Assembly: GCF_013410655.1 (NCBI RefSeq)
Contig: NZ_JACCFP010000001.1
Span: 2,131,501 to 2,195,500 of the forward strand
DNA: 64,000 bases
Direction: 5' to 3'
DNA from: Nocardioides thalensis
GTDB lineage: Bacteria > Actinomycetota > Actinomycetes > Propionibacteriales > Nocardioidaceae
The translations under genes were made by a program, and so were the position numbers. The notes beneath the pieces were generated by a model that had not been told where the DNA came from, searched no databases, and worked only from the letters and a program-made list of their open reading frames with translations. Below are positions 9,672-18,784 of this stretch, piece after piece. Position 1 is the first letter of the stretch. Every line of letters starts with the position of its first letter.

Positions 9672-10514
9672 TTGTCGCTCACCGGAGTCGTCCAGCTCTT
9701 CGTCGGCAAGCCGGTCCACCCCGTCGGCGCCGACGGGCGGATGGCGCTGTCCGACCACCTGCGGGAGCTGCGCGCTCGCATCCTGAAGTGCGCGTTCGCC
9801 ATCGCGATCGCGTTCGTCGTCGCACTGTTCTTCTTCGACCAGATCTTCGACGTCATCAACGACCCCTACCAGCAGGCGCGGGAGGAGCTCGGCGCCGAGC
9901 GCACGATGGCCACCACGAGTGGCGTCGCCGGCGGCTTCATCCTGTACCTGAAGCTGTGCAGCCTCGCCGCGATCGTCGGCACCAGCCCCATCTGGCTCTA
10001 CCAGATCTGGGCGTTCATCCTCCCCGGCCTGCACTCCAACGAGAAGAAGTGGTCGGCGATCTTCGCCGTGATCGCCGGCCCCCTGTTCCTGGGCGGCATC
10101 GCCCTCGGCTACCTCACCCTGCCCAAGGGCTTGGAGCTCCTCATCGGGTTCACCCAGTCCGATCTCACCAACCTGGTGGAGTTCAACGACTACCTGACGT
10201 TCTTCACCCGGACGTTGTTGGCCTTCGGCATCGCGTTCGAGATCCCGGTGTTCGTGGTGATGCTCAACCTCGCAGGCGTCGTCTCCGGCAAGGCGCTCGG
10301 CGCCTACCGGCCGTGGATCATCGTCGGCACCTTCGTCTTCGCCGCGGTGGCGACGCCGTCGGGCGACCCGTTCACCATGTCGTTCATGGCGATCCCGATG
10401 GTCGTCCTGTTCGGGATCTCCGAGGTCATCGCCCGCCTCAACGACCGGCGCCGGTCTGACAAGGGTCCGAACGCCGGCCTGTCGCCCGACGAGCTCTCCG
10501 AGATCGACCCGTGA
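9672..10514 (+). CDS. tatC: Twin-arginine translocase subunit TatC
   Basis: A 280-residue polytopic protein that recognises twin-arginine signal peptides. It has the cytoplasmic MALSDHLRELRARIL motif and six hydrophobic segments; the FTRTLLAFGIAFEIPVFVVML span is typical. The start is uncertain: TTG at 9672 gives an N-terminal extension like that of mycobacterial TatC, while ATG at 9741 starts directly at the conserved helix. The TGA overlaps the GTG of the next gene. Confidence 0.94.
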   Translation: MSLTGVVQLFVGKPVHPVGADGRMALSDHLRELRARILKCAFAIAIAFVVALFFFDQIFDVINDPYQQAREELGAERTMATTSGVAGGFILYLKLCSLAAIVGTSPIWLYQIWAFILPGLHSNEKKWSAIFAVIAGPLFLGGIALGYLTLPKGLELLIGFTQSDLTNLVEFNDYLTFFTRTLLAFGIAFEIPVFVVMLNLAGVVSGKALGAYRPWIIVGTFVFAAVATPSGDPFTMSFMAIPMVVLFGISEVIARLNDRRRSDKGPNAGLSPDELSEIDP

Positions 10515-10936
10515 GGCCGATCGCGGCGTGCACCCAGGTCGACCCGTTCGACCTGCCCGAGTGGCTCGGCGTCGACGAGGTGACCTGGCACGCCGTGGGC
10601 CGCCTCGAGCACGGGATCGTGCCCGGTGCGCTGCGCAGCGACGTGTCGGGCACCGAGGTGCCGTGCGACCTGCTGGCCGCCGACGTCGCCTACCCGGCGA
10701 TCGTGGTCGACGAGCCGACCCGGGTGCTGATCCACCAGGCGTGGCGCGGCGGGCAGGTGCACCTGGTCGACCGCGACGGCCGGCTCACGCTCGGGGCCCC
10801 CGGCACCGACTTCCCCGCACCCCGCGTGCTCGACGCCGTCGGCCGGCTCGCCAAGGCGGTCGGCGCGCCACCGGACCACTTCTGCGTCCGGCTCCGGGTG
10901 GCCCGTGAGGGCGGTGGCTGGGACCGCGGCGGATAG
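10511..10936 (+). CDS. Conserved small protein of unknown function
   Basis: A 141-residue soluble protein with no signal peptide or membrane span. I do not recognise a named family. Visible are an acidic N-terminal half and a hydrophobic core strand (YPAIVVDEPTRVLIHQAW). The GTG start overlaps the tatC stop, so it is translated with the Tat genes, and dagK follows 20 bp later from its own promoter-like box. The coupling suggests a conserved gene rather than a chance frame, but says little about its role. Confidence 0.7.
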   Translation: MRPIAACTQVDPFDLPEWLGVDEVTWHAVGRLEHGIVPGALRSDVSGTEVPCDLLAADVAYPAIVVDEPTRVLIHQAWRGGQVHLVDRDGRLTLGAPGTDFPAPRVLDAVGRLAKAVGAPPDHFCVRLRVAREGGGWDRGG

Positions 10937-10944
10937 CGAGCCAG

Positions 10945-10950
10945 TAGGCT
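10945..10950 (+). promoter_or_regulatory. -10 box TAGGCT before dagK, leaderless style
   Basis: TAGGCT ends six bases before the GTG at 10957, in the 20-bp gap after the preceding gene. Confidence 0.4.
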
Positions 10951-10956
10951 CGACAC

Positions 10957-11829
10957 GTGTCCCGTGATGTCGTCGTGCTGACCAACCCCACGGCGGGGAA
11001 GGGCCGGGGCGCACGGGTCCGCGACGCAGCGGCCGCACGGCTCGAGGCGGCCGGCTGGCGCCTGCGGCACGTCGCCGGGCGCGACGCCGACGAGGCGCTC
11101 GACCTGGCGCTCAAGACCGTCGCCGACGGCCCCGACGCGCTGGTCGCGTGCGGGGGCGACGGGCTGGTCAACATCGCCGTCCAGGCGCTGGCCGGCAGCG
11201 CCGTACCTCTCGGCGTGCTGCCCGCGGGCACCGGCAACGACGTCGCACGCGTGCTCGGCGTGCCCCGCGACGACCCGGCCGCGGCGGCCGACCACCTGCT
11301 GGCCTGGCGGCCGCGCCCGATGGACCTCGCCCGGATCGGCGACCGCTACTTCGCCACGGTGCTCGCCGCCGGCTTCGACGCCGTCGTCAACGAGCGGGCC
11401 AACGAGATGACCTGGCCCCGCGGCCAGATGCGCTACAACCTCGCCACGTTGGCCGAGCTGCGCACGTTCGAGCCGCTGCATTACGTCCTGGACCTCGACG
11501 GTGAGACCCGCACGCTCGACGCCATGCTCGTGGCCGTCGGCAACGGCCCGTCCTTCGGCGGCGGGCTGCGCATCACCGAAGGGGCCCTGGTCGACGACGG
11601 CTTGCTCGACGTCGTGGTCATCAAGCCGATGAGCCGCTGGGAGCTGGTGCGCACCTATCCCAAGCTGTTCAGCGGCACCCACGTCCACCACCCGCAGTAC
11701 GAGCGGCACCGCGTCCGCCGCGTCACCGTCGCCTCGGCCGGGATCGTGGGGTACGCCGACGGCGAGCGCTTCGGCCCGCTGCCGCTGACCGTCGAGTGCG
11801 TCCCCGGCGCCGTGCAGGTGCTCGTATGA
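10957..11829 (+). CDS. Diacylglycerol kinase-family lipid kinase
   Basis: A 290-residue member of the DAGK catalytic family, which phosphorylates diacylglycerol or related lipids. TNPTAGKGRG at residues 6-15 is the nucleotide-binding strand; CGGDGLVNIAVQAL and LGVLPAGTGNDVAR are the family signature blocks. No membrane span is present, as in soluble DgkB/YegS-type enzymes. The TGA overlaps the ATG of the helicase gene (ATGA), so these two are coupled; the pairing is probably organisational rather than functional. Confidence 0.9.
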   Translation: MSRDVVVLTNPTAGKGRGARVRDAAAARLEAAGWRLRHVAGRDADEALDLALKTVADGPDALVACGGDGLVNIAVQALAGSAVPLGVLPAGTGNDVARVLGVPRDDPAAAADHLLAWRPRPMDLARIGDRYFATVLAAGFDAVVNERANEMTWPRGQMRYNLATLAELRTFEPLHYVLDLDGETRTLDAMLVAVGNGPSFGGGLRITEGALVDDGLLDVVVIKPMSRWELVRTYPKLFSGTHVHHPQYERHRVRRVTVASAGIVGYADGERFGPLPLTVECVPGAVQVLV

Positions 11830-14612
11830 CCGACGCCAGCCCCGCCGAGCGCTACGCCTCCTACCGGCGCGACAAGGAGCACCCCGTGCTCCGCGACTTC
11901 GTCGCCGGCTACGAGTTCGACCTCGACGAGTTCCAGGTCGACGCGTGCCGCGAGATCGAGGACGGCCGCGGTGTCCTGGTTGCCGCGCCGACAGGCTCCG
12001 GCAAGACCGTCGTCGGCGAGTTCGCCGTGCACCTCGCGCTGGAGACCGGCCGCAAGGCGTTCTACACGACGCCGATCAAGGCGCTGTCCAACCAGAAGTA
12101 CGCCGACCTGGTCGCCCGCTACGGAGCGGACCGGGTCGGCCTGCTCACCGGTGACACCAGCGTCAACGGCGAGGCCCCGGTGGTCGTGATGACCACCGAG
12201 GTGCTGCGCAACATGCTCTACGCCGGCTCCCGCACGCTCGTCGACCTCGGGTTCGTCGTGATGGACGAGGTGCACTACCTCGCCGACCGGTCCCGCGGCG
12301 CGGTCTGGGAGGAGGTCATCATCCACCTCCCCGAGTCGGTGTCGGTGGTCTCCCTGTCCGCCACCGTCTCCAACGCCGAGGAGTTCGGCGAGTGGCTCGA
12401 GACCGTGCGCGGCGAGACGACGACGATCGTCGCGGAGCGCCGCCCGGTTCCGCTCTACCAGCACGTGATGGTCGGCCGCCGTCTCCTCGACCTGTTCGCG
12501 TCCTCCGACGTCGACGCGGCCGCGGGCTTCGTGCGCGAGGGAGCGCCCGTCAACGACGAGCTGATGCGGATCGCCCGCGACGATTGGGCGAGCAGCCGGC
12601 TGATGCGCGACCGGCGCTCGCCGCGCAAGGGCAAGCCCGGGTCGTCGAAGAACCCGCGCTCGGTCGGCAACGGCCGCCGGGTCTGGATCCCCAGCCGGGT
12701 CGACGTGATCGACCGCCTGGAGCGCGAGCGACTGCTGCCGGCGATCGTGTTCATCTTCAGCCGTGCAGGCTGCGACGCGGCCGTCCAGCAGTGCCTCGAC
12801 GCCAACCTGCGCCTCAACACGGCCGAGCAGCGCGACGAGGTCGTCGCCTACGTCGAGGAGCAGCTCGGCTCACTGCCCAACGCCGATCTCAACGTGCTCG
12901 GCTACCACGAGTTCCTCGACGCGCTCTCCCGCGGCGTCGCCGCGCACCACGCCGGGATGCTGCCGGCGTTCAAGGAGGTCGTGGAGGTGCTCTACCTCCG
13001 CGGGCTGGTCAAGGTCGTGTTCGCGACCGAGACCCTCGCGCTCGGCATCAACATGCCGGCGCGCACCGTCGTGCTCGAGAAGCTCTCGAAGTGGAACGGC
13101 GAGACCCACGCCGACATCACGCCGGGGGAGTACACCCAGCTCACCGGGCGGGCCGGACGCCGCGGGCTCGATGTCGAGGGCCACGCCGTCGTGCTCTGGC
13201 AGCCGGGCATGAACCCGCGGGAGGTCGCGGGTCTCGCCTCGACGCGCACCTACCCGCTCCGGTCGTCGTTCCGGCCGTCCTACAACATGGCGGTCAACCT
13301 GGTGCACCAGTTCGGCCGGCACCGCGCTCGGGAGCTGCTCGAGCAGTCCTTCGCCCAGTTCCAGGCCGACCGGGCCGTCGTCGGTCTGGCCCGCCAGCTG
13401 CGCAAGGCCGAGGAAGCGCTCGAAGGGTACGTCGAGGCCGCCACGTGCCACCTGGGCGACTTCATGGAGTACGCCGCGCTGCGCCGCCGGATCAGCGACC
13501 TGGAGAAGGAGGCGAGCCGCGCCCGACGTGCCGACCGTCGCGCCGACGCCGCGATGTCGCTCGAGAAGCTGCGCCCGGGCGACGTGATCGTCGTCCCCGC
13601 CGGGAAGTACGCCGGTCCCGCGGTCGTGCTCGACCCGGGCCTCTCCGAGCACGGTCACCGGCCGCAGGTGGTCACCTCGGAGCGGCAGGCCCGCCGCCTG
13701 GCGCTGCCCGACTTCCCGACGCCGGTCGAGCCGGTCGCGAAGGTGCGGGTGCCCAAGAAGTTCGACGCTCGCAACGCCGGCCAGCGACGCCAGCTCGCCG
13801 ACGCGGTCAAGAACGCCGTCCACGCGCTGCCGCTCTCCGTCACCCACCCGCGGGGCGGGAAGGCCGAGCTCGACGACGGCACGGCCGCGGAGGTCGGCAG
13901 GCTGCGTGCCCAGCTCAAGGCGCACCCCTGCCACGGCTGCTCCGACCGCGAGGACCACGCACGCTGGGCCGAGCGGTGGTTCAAGCTCGGCCGCGACAGC
14001 CAGGTGCTCGCGCGCCGGATCGAGCGCCGCACCAACACCGTGGCCCGCCAGTTCGACCGGGTCTGCGAGGTGCTCGAGGCGCTCGGCTACCTGGCCGGCG
14101 AGGGCGAGGACGTCCACGTCACCGATCGCGGCCGCGGCCTGATGCGCATCTACTCCGAGCTCGACCTGGTCGCCGCCGAGGCCCTGCGCAGCGGCCTCTG
14201 GGACGACCTGTCGCCCTCGCAGCTCGGCGCCGTGCTCTCCGTGCTCGTCTACGAGGCGCGGCGGCCCGACGAGGCGCCGCCGTCGGTGCCCGGCGGCGCG
14301 GTCGCCACCGCCATCGACGCGATGCACCGGCTGTGGGCCCAGCTCGAGCAGCTCGAGCGCGACCACCACCTCGACTTCCTCCGCCGCCCCGACGCCGGGT
14401 TCGCCTGGACGGCCTACCGGTGGGCCGAGGGCGACGACCTCGACGGCCTGCTCACGCGCGCCGACCTGACCGCCGGCGACTTCGTGCGCCAGATGAAGCA
14501 GCTGGTCGACTTCGCAGGGCAGATCGCCGACGCCGGCGCCGGTACGCCGGTCCGCAAGACCGCGCGGGAGCTGATCGAGCTGATCCGGCGGGGGATCGTG
14601 CTGCCGGGTTAG
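11826..14612 (+). CDS. HelY-like DEAD/DExH RNA helicase (Ski2/Mtr4 type)
   Basis: A 928-residue superfamily 2 helicase. Walker A APTGSGKT is at 54-61, motif II is DEVH at 147-150, SLSATV is motif III, and TGRAGRRG is motif VI. The long C-terminal part carries a helical DSHCT-like region. Related eukaryotic enzymes unwind RNA for the exosome; the bacterial role is not settled. The start is the ATG overlapping the dagK stop; an in-frame ATG ten codons upstream is unlikely. The TAG overlaps the stop codon of the convergent exonuclease gene. Confidence 0.92.
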   Translation: MTDASPAERYASYRRDKEHPVLRDFVAGYEFDLDEFQVDACREIEDGRGVLVAAPTGSGKTVVGEFAVHLALETGRKAFYTTPIKALSNQKYADLVARYGADRVGLLTGDTSVNGEAPVVVMTTEVLRNMLYAGSRTLVDLGFVVMDEVHYLADRSRGAVWEEVIIHLPESVSVVSLSATVSNAEEFGEWLETVRGETTTIVAERRPVPLYQHVMVGRRLLDLFASSDVDAAAGFVREGAPVNDELMRIARDDWASSRLMRDRRSPRKGKPGSSKNPRSVGNGRRVWIPSRVDVIDRLERERLLPAIVFIFSRAGCDAAVQQCLDANLRLNTAEQRDEVVAYVEEQLGSLPNADLNVLGYHEFLDALSRGVAAHHAGMLPAFKEVVEVLYLRGLVKVVFATETLALGINMPARTVVLEKLSKWNGETHADITPGEYTQLTGRAGRRGLDVEGHAVVLWQPGMNPREVAGLASTRTYPLRSSFRPSYNMAVNLVHQFGRHRARELLEQSFAQFQADRAVVGLARQLRKAEEALEGYVEAATCHLGDFMEYAALRRRISDLEKEASRARRADRRADAAMSLEKLRPGDVIVVPAGKYAGPAVVLDPGLSEHGHRPQVVTSERQARRLALPDFPTPVEPVAKVRVPKKFDARNAGQRRQLADAVKNAVHALPLSVTHPRGGKAELDDGTAAEVGRLRAQLKAHPCHGCSDREDHARWAERWFKLGRDSQVLARRIERRTNTVARQFDRVCEVLEALGYLAGEGEDVHVTDRGRGLMRIYSELDLVAAEALRSGLWDDLSPSQLGAVLSVLVYEARRPDEAPPSVPGGAVATAIDAMHRLWAQLEQLERDHHLDFLRRPDAGFAWTAYRWAEGDDLDGLLTRADLTAGDFVRQMKQLVDFAGQIADAGAGTPVRKTARELIELIRRGIVLPG

Positions 14613-15538
14613 CCCGCCAGCGTCTTCACCAGCCGCTCCACCGGCGACCCCAGCCCCCACCGCTCCGTGAGCTCCTCGAGCGCGTCCGGGTCGGCCGGGG
14701 CGGACGGCAGCGCCAGCGCGTCGCCGCGCGGCAGGTCCAGGTCGCGCGCGACCGCGACCACCCTCGGAGCCACGAGCAGGTAGTCGGCGGCCTCCTTGAT
14801 CTTCAGCCGCGGCCCGGGCGCCAGGTCGCTCGTCGGGTCGTCGGCGGCGGCGACCAGGCCGGGCAGGTCGCCGAACCGCTGGAGCAGCGTCGCAGCGGTC
14901 TTCTCGCCGACGCCCTTCACGCCGGGCAGGCCGTCGGACGGGTCGCCGCGCAGGGTGGCGAAGTCGGCGTACTGCGACGCGGCCACGGCGTACTTCGCGA
15001 GCACCCAGGCCTCGTCGACGCGCTCATGCCGGCCGACGCCCTTGCCGATGTAGAGGATCCGGACGCCCGCGGCGTCGTCGACGAGCTGGAAGAGGTCGCG
15101 GTCGCCGGTCACGACGTCGACGGGCATGCCGGCGCCGGTGGCCAGCGTGCCGATCACGTCGTCGGCCTCGTAGCCGGGCGCGCCGACCACGGGTATCCCG
15201 AACGCCGCGAGCACCTCGCGCATGATCGGGACCTGGGCCTCCAGCGGGTCGGGCACCTCCTCGACGTCCGGTCCCGAGGGGACCTCCGCGACGACGCGGT
15301 GCGCCTTGTAGGTCGGGAGCAGCTCCACGCGCCAGGCGGGGCGCCAGTCGTCGTCCCAGCAGCACACGAGGTGGCTGGGGCGGTACTGCTCGACGAGGGA
15401 GGAGATGTAGCCCAGCAGTCCTCGGACGGCGTTCACGTTGGTGCCGTCGGGGGAGAGGATCTCGGGGGACCCGAAGAAGGCGCGGAAGTACATGGAGGCG
15501 GTGTCCAGCAGCATCAGCCGCCCGGCAGAGGCGTTCAC
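14609..15538 (-). CDS. 5'-3' exonuclease (PolA N-domain-like)
   Basis: A stand-alone 5'-3' exonuclease/flap endonuclease of about 309 residues. Acidic metal ligands are visible in MLLDTASMYFR, GYEADDVIGTLA and VVTGDRDLFQLV, and the helix-hairpin-helix DGLPGVKGVGEKTAATLL follows. The GTG at 15538 is chosen because TACGAT ends seven bases before it on this strand; an ATG at 15562 would add eight residues. It is convergent with the helicase gene and shares four bases at the stop codons. The divergent lrp gene starts 50 bp away. Confidence 0.9.
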   Translation of the reverse strand: MNASAGRLMLLDTASMYFRAFFGSPEILSPDGTNVNAVRGLLGYISSLVEQYRPSHLVCCWDDDWRPAWRVELLPTYKAHRVVAEVPSGPDVEEVPDPLEAQVPIMREVLAAFGIPVVGAPGYEADDVIGTLATGAGMPVDVVTGDRDLFQLVDDAAGVRILYIGKGVGRHERVDEAWVLAKYAVAASQYADFATLRGDPSDGLPGVKGVGEKTAATLLQRFGDLPGLVAAADDPTSDLAPGPRLKIKEAADYLLVAPRVVAVARDLDLPRGDALALPSAPADPDALEELTERWGLGSPVERLVKTLAG

Positions 15539-15545
15539 CCGCTGA

Positions 15546-15551
15546 ATCGTA
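15546..15551 (-). promoter_or_regulatory. -10 box TACGAT for the exonuclease gene
   Basis: On the minus strand TACGAT is followed after seven bases by the GTG at 15538. This is the leaderless spacing seen elsewhere and is the reason the GTG was preferred as start. Confidence 0.4.
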
Positions 15552-15575
15552 GGGTGTGCCACCCACCGGATGCCC

Positions 15576-15581
15576 TAGGGT
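15576..15581 (+). promoter_or_regulatory. -10 box TAGGGT before the lrp-family gene
   Basis: TAGGGT ends six bases before the GTG at 15588. It lies back to back with the exonuclease promoter-like box, so binding of the Lrp-type regulator here could affect both genes; that is inference. Confidence 0.45.
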
Positions 15582-15587
15582 GACCGC

Positions 15588-16052
15588 GTGAGCCAGAGCA
15601 GCGCAGGCGGTGTCGAGAGCACCGACCGCCAGATCCTCGAGCTGCTCGCGACCGACGGGCGGATGTCCTACACCGACCTCGGCAAGGCGACCGGCCTGTC
15701 CACCTCCGCGGTGCACCAGCGGGTCAAGCGCCTCGAGCAGCGCGGCCTGATCCTCGGCTACGGCGCCACGGTCAACCACGCGGAGATCGGGCTCCCCCTC
15801 ACCGCGTTCATCGCGATCCGGCCGATCGACCCCTCCCAGCCCGACGACGCGCCGGGGCGCCTCGAGGGCATGCCCGAGATCGAGTCGTGCTGGTCGGTGG
15901 CGGGCGAGGAGTCCTACATCATCAAGGTCCGCACGACCTCACCCGTCGAGCTGGAGGACCTGCTCGCCCGCGTCCGCGCGGCCGCGAACGTGTCGACCCG
16001 CACGACGATCGTGCTCTCGACGTACTACGAGAACCGACCGGTCACGGGCTGA
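15588..16052 (+). CDS. Lrp/AsnC-family transcription regulator
   Basis: A 154-residue regulator with an N-terminal HTH (about 12-55: DRQILELLATDGRMSYTDL, then STSAVHQRVKRLEQRGLI) and a C-terminal RAM ligand-binding domain (about 70-145). Such proteins sense amino acids and form octamers. The 3' end overlaps the convergent threonine aldolase gene by 11 bp, and the neighbour acts on an amino acid, so threonine, serine or glycine sensing is a reasonable guess only. Confidence 0.92.
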   Translation: MSQSSAGGVESTDRQILELLATDGRMSYTDLGKATGLSTSAVHQRVKRLEQRGLILGYGATVNHAEIGLPLTAFIAIRPIDPSQPDDAPGRLEGMPEIESCWSVAGEESYIIKVRTTSPVELEDLLARVRAAANVSTRTTIVLSTYYENRPVTG

Positions 16053-17109
16053 GCCGCTTGCTGGCGTCGGCCAGCGCCTCGACGAAGCCGTCGACGTCGT
16101 CCTCGGTGGTGTCGAACGAGCACATCCACCGCACCACCTGGCCGTCGGGCGTCCAGTCGTAGAACAGGTAGCCGGCCTCGCGGGCGGCGTTGGCGACCTC
16201 GACGGGGAGCCGGGCGAACACGCCGTTGGCCTGGACCGGGTGCTCGAGCGAGATGCCCGGCACCGCTGCGGCCTTCTCGGCCAAGCGGGCCGCCATGGCG
16301 TTGGCGTGGGCGGCCGAGCGCAGCCACAGGTCGTCGGTCAGCAGCGCCTCGATCTGGGCCGAGACGAAGCGCATCTTCGAGGTGAGCTGCATGCTGTGCT
16401 TGCGGATGCGCAGCAGCCCACGGTCGAGGTCGGGGTTGAGCGCGAGCACGCACTCGCCGTACAGCATCCCGTTCTTGGTGCCGCCGAACGACAGCAGGTC
16501 GACGCCGGCGTCGGTCGTGAACTCACGGACGGGCACGCCGAGCGAGGCGGCGGCGTTGGCGACCCGGGCGCCGTCCATGTGCACGGCCATGCCGAGGCCG
16601 TGGGCGTGCTCGGCGAGCGCCGACACCTCGGCCGGCGTGTAGACGGTCCCGAGCTCGGTCGACTGCGTGATCGACAGGACCTGCGGCTTGGCGCGGTGCT
16701 CGTCGTCGAAGCCCCACGCCGCACGCGCGACGAGCTCGGGCGTCAGCTTCCCGTCCGGCGCCGCGACCGGGTAGAGCTTGAGGCCGGCGACCTTCTCGGG
16801 GGCCCCCGCCTCGTCGGTGTGGATGTGGGCCACGTCGGAGCACACCACAGCCCCCCAGCGGTCGGCGGCGGCGCTCAGGGCCACCACGTTGGCGCCGGTG
16901 CCGTTGAACACGGGGTACGCCGCGACGCCCTCGCCGAAGTGCGGGGCGAACAGGTCGCCCAGCGCCTGCGTGTAGGCGTCGTCGCCGTACGACGTCTGGT
17001 GGCCGCCGTTGGCGGCGGCGATCGCCTCGAGGACCTCCGGGTGCGCTCCTGCGTAGTTGTCGGACGCGAAGAGGCGCCGCTCCGGGTCGTGCCGTCGCTG
17101 GATCGTCAT
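16042..17109 (-). CDS. Low-specificity L-threonine aldolase
   Basis: A 355-residue PLP enzyme of the beta-eliminating lyase family, cleaving threonine or allo-threonine to glycine and acetaldehyde. The PLP lysine lies in LLSFGGTKNGMLYGE, about residue 205; FASDNYAGAHPEVLEAI is the N-terminal motif and MAVHMDGARVANAA holds the PLP-contacting Asp. The ATG overlaps the stop of the preceding gene by four bases (ATGA), so it is the second gene of a coupled pair with the unknown-function gene ending at 17106. Confidence 0.9.
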   Translation of the reverse strand: MTIQRRHDPERRLFASDNYAGAHPEVLEAIAAANGGHQTSYGDDAYTQALGDLFAPHFGEGVAAYPVFNGTGANVVALSAAADRWGAVVCSDVAHIHTDEAGAPEKVAGLKLYPVAAPDGKLTPELVARAAWGFDDEHRAKPQVLSITQSTELGTVYTPAEVSALAEHAHGLGMAVHMDGARVANAAASLGVPVREFTTDAGVDLLSFGGTKNGMLYGECVLALNPDLDRGLLRIRKHSMQLTSKMRFVSAQIEALLTDDLWLRSAAHANAMAARLAEKAAAVPGISLEHPVQANGVFARLPVEVANAAREAGYLFYDWTPDGQVVRWMCSFDTTEDDVDGFVEALADASKRLSP

Positions 17110-18449
17110 GAAGCGATTCTGCCGGTCACACCCTTGGTCGCCTCAACGACCCCGCGCAGCTTCTTCGCGAGGGCCTCGTAGAACATCGACAGCGGGAACT
17201 CGTCGGCCATCACGTCGTCGACGAGCTCGCGGGGCAGCTTGTCCCAGTCGAGGTCGCGACGCGCCCACCGCGAGCCCGGGTGCGGCGGCAGGAACTCGCT
17301 GACGAGGTCGTGCCCGGCCAGCCAGTGCACGACCTTCGGCCGGTCGATGCCGTCGCGGTAGAACTTCTCGATCCGGGCGCACAGCTCCTGGGTCACCGGC
17401 GCGACCCGGTCGAAGTCGATCGTGAGCCGGTTGTCGGTCCAGCGGACCACGTCGTGCTTGTGCAGGTAGGCGAAGAGGAGCTGGCCGCCGAGACCGTCGT
17501 AGTTGCGCGTGCGCGACCCGGTCACGGGGAACCGGAAGAGCCGGTCGAAGAGCACGGCCACCTGCACGTCACGAGCCTGGGGCAGGCCCTCGGCCTCGAG
17601 GCCGACGGCGGCCTTGAACGCGGTCAGGTCGCAGCGCAGCTCCTCGAGGCCGTACATCCAGAACGGCTGGCGCTGGCGGATCATGAACGGGTCGAACGGC
17701 AGGTCGCCGTGGCTGTGGGTGCGGTCGTGGACCATGTCCCACAGCACGAACGCCTCCTGGCAGCGCTCCTGGTCGTCGAGCAGGCCCCGCACGTCCTCGG
17801 GCAGGTCCATCCCGAGCAGCTCGACCGAGGCGGCCGACACCTGCCGGAAGCGCGCCGCCTCGCGGTCGCAGAAGATCGCGCCCCAGGAGTACGACGAGGG
17901 CGTCTCGCGCACCGACACCGTCTCGGGGAACAGCACTGCCGAGTGGGTGTCGTAGCCGGCGGTGAAGTCCTCGAACGCGATCGGGACGAACATCGGGTTG
18001 TCGTAGCGCTCGGCCTCGATCGCGGCGAGCCAGGCGGGCCACACCTCGCGCACCAGCACGGCCTCGAACCGCCGGTCGGGGGTGCCGTTCTGGGTGTACA
18101 TCGGGAAGACGACGAGGTGGACGCGGCCGTCGGCGCGGTCGCGGCTGGGGTGGAACGCGGAGAGCGAGTCGAGGAAGTCGGGCACCCCGAAGCCGCCCTC
18201 GACCCAGCGACGCAGGTCGGTCACGAGGGCTGCGTGGTAGGCCGCGTCGTGCGGGAGCGCGGGGGAGAGCGCCTCGACCGCGTCGCAGACGGTCGCCACC
18301 AGCTGGGCGGCCCGGGAGCGGTCGGCGCCGGGCTCGAGGGAGCCGTCGGCGGCCTGCAGGCCCTGGAGAGCGGTCACGGCGCCTCGGAGGCTCTGCCACT
18401 GAACATCTTCCGCCGTAACGACGGTTTGGCCGTAGATCGTTGCGCTCAT
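17106..18449 (-). CDS. Unknown-function actinobacterial protein (DUF6421-like)
   Basis: A 447-residue soluble protein. I believe it belongs to the actinobacterial family DUF6421, but this is from memory. It has no signal peptide or recognised catalytic domain. A His-rich stretch, MVHDRTHSHGDLPFDP near the middle, and YDTHSAVLFPETV are the most striking segments and could bind metal. The start is the ATG at 18449; the frame continues 38 codons upstream without a better start. Its stop overlaps the threonine aldolase ATG, so both are made from one message. Confidence 0.75.
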   Translation of the reverse strand: MSATIYGQTVVTAEDVQWQSLRGAVTALQGLQAADGSLEPGADRSRAAQLVATVCDAVEALSPALPHDAAYHAALVTDLRRWVEGGFGVPDFLDSLSAFHPSRDRADGRVHLVVFPMYTQNGTPDRRFEAVLVREVWPAWLAAIEAERYDNPMFVPIAFEDFTAGYDTHSAVLFPETVSVRETPSSYSWGAIFCDREAARFRQVSAASVELLGMDLPEDVRGLLDDQERCQEAFVLWDMVHDRTHSHGDLPFDPFMIRQRQPFWMYGLEELRCDLTAFKAAVGLEAEGLPQARDVQVAVLFDRLFRFPVTGSRTRNYDGLGGQLLFAYLHKHDVVRWTDNRLTIDFDRVAPVTQELCARIEKFYRDGIDRPKVVHWLAGHDLVSEFLPPHPGSRWARRDLDWDKLPRELVDDVMADEFPLSMFYEALAKKLRGVVEATKGVTGRIAS

Positions 18450-18552
18450 GGGGCCTATCGTGCGACATCCCTGCTGCAGACTCAAGTACGACGCGCCGTC
18501 GCCGTACGGACCGCTCCGCGGCGCGTCGCAAGCGACACGCCGGACGCCGCGG

Positions 18553-18571
18553 AGTTTTTCCAACTTTTTCC
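18553..18571. repeat. Tandem AGTTTTTCC / ACTTTTTCC repeat
   Basis: Two copies with a 10-bp period, AGTTTTTCC and ACTTTTTCC, stand out as T-rich in very GC-rich DNA. They lie about 105 bp upstream of the unknown-function gene on the other strand. One helical turn of spacing suggests side-by-side protein binding. Confidence 0.5.
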
Positions 18572-18784
18572 TCGCTCGCGGCCCCCGCGCTGACCTGCGG
18601 ATTCGTGTGTTCTCGCAGGTCAGGGGCCGGTTGACACTCCCGGCAAGGCTCGCCAGAGTACGTGACCGTTCGCTCGTGCAGGTCGAGGTCCGTGGACCGA
18701 CGTCCGAGTGGCCGTGGTCGGGGGATGTAGCGCCAACATCTTCTCGCCGTGGTTCGCGGAGGTCGGTTCGCCCCTCGAGAGCGA

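Noticed and set aside
12392..15583. 1063-codon plus-strand frame across the helicase and exonuclease genes
   Set aside because: Arg/Ala/Pro-rich shadow composition with no motif; both overlapped genes are well-supported.
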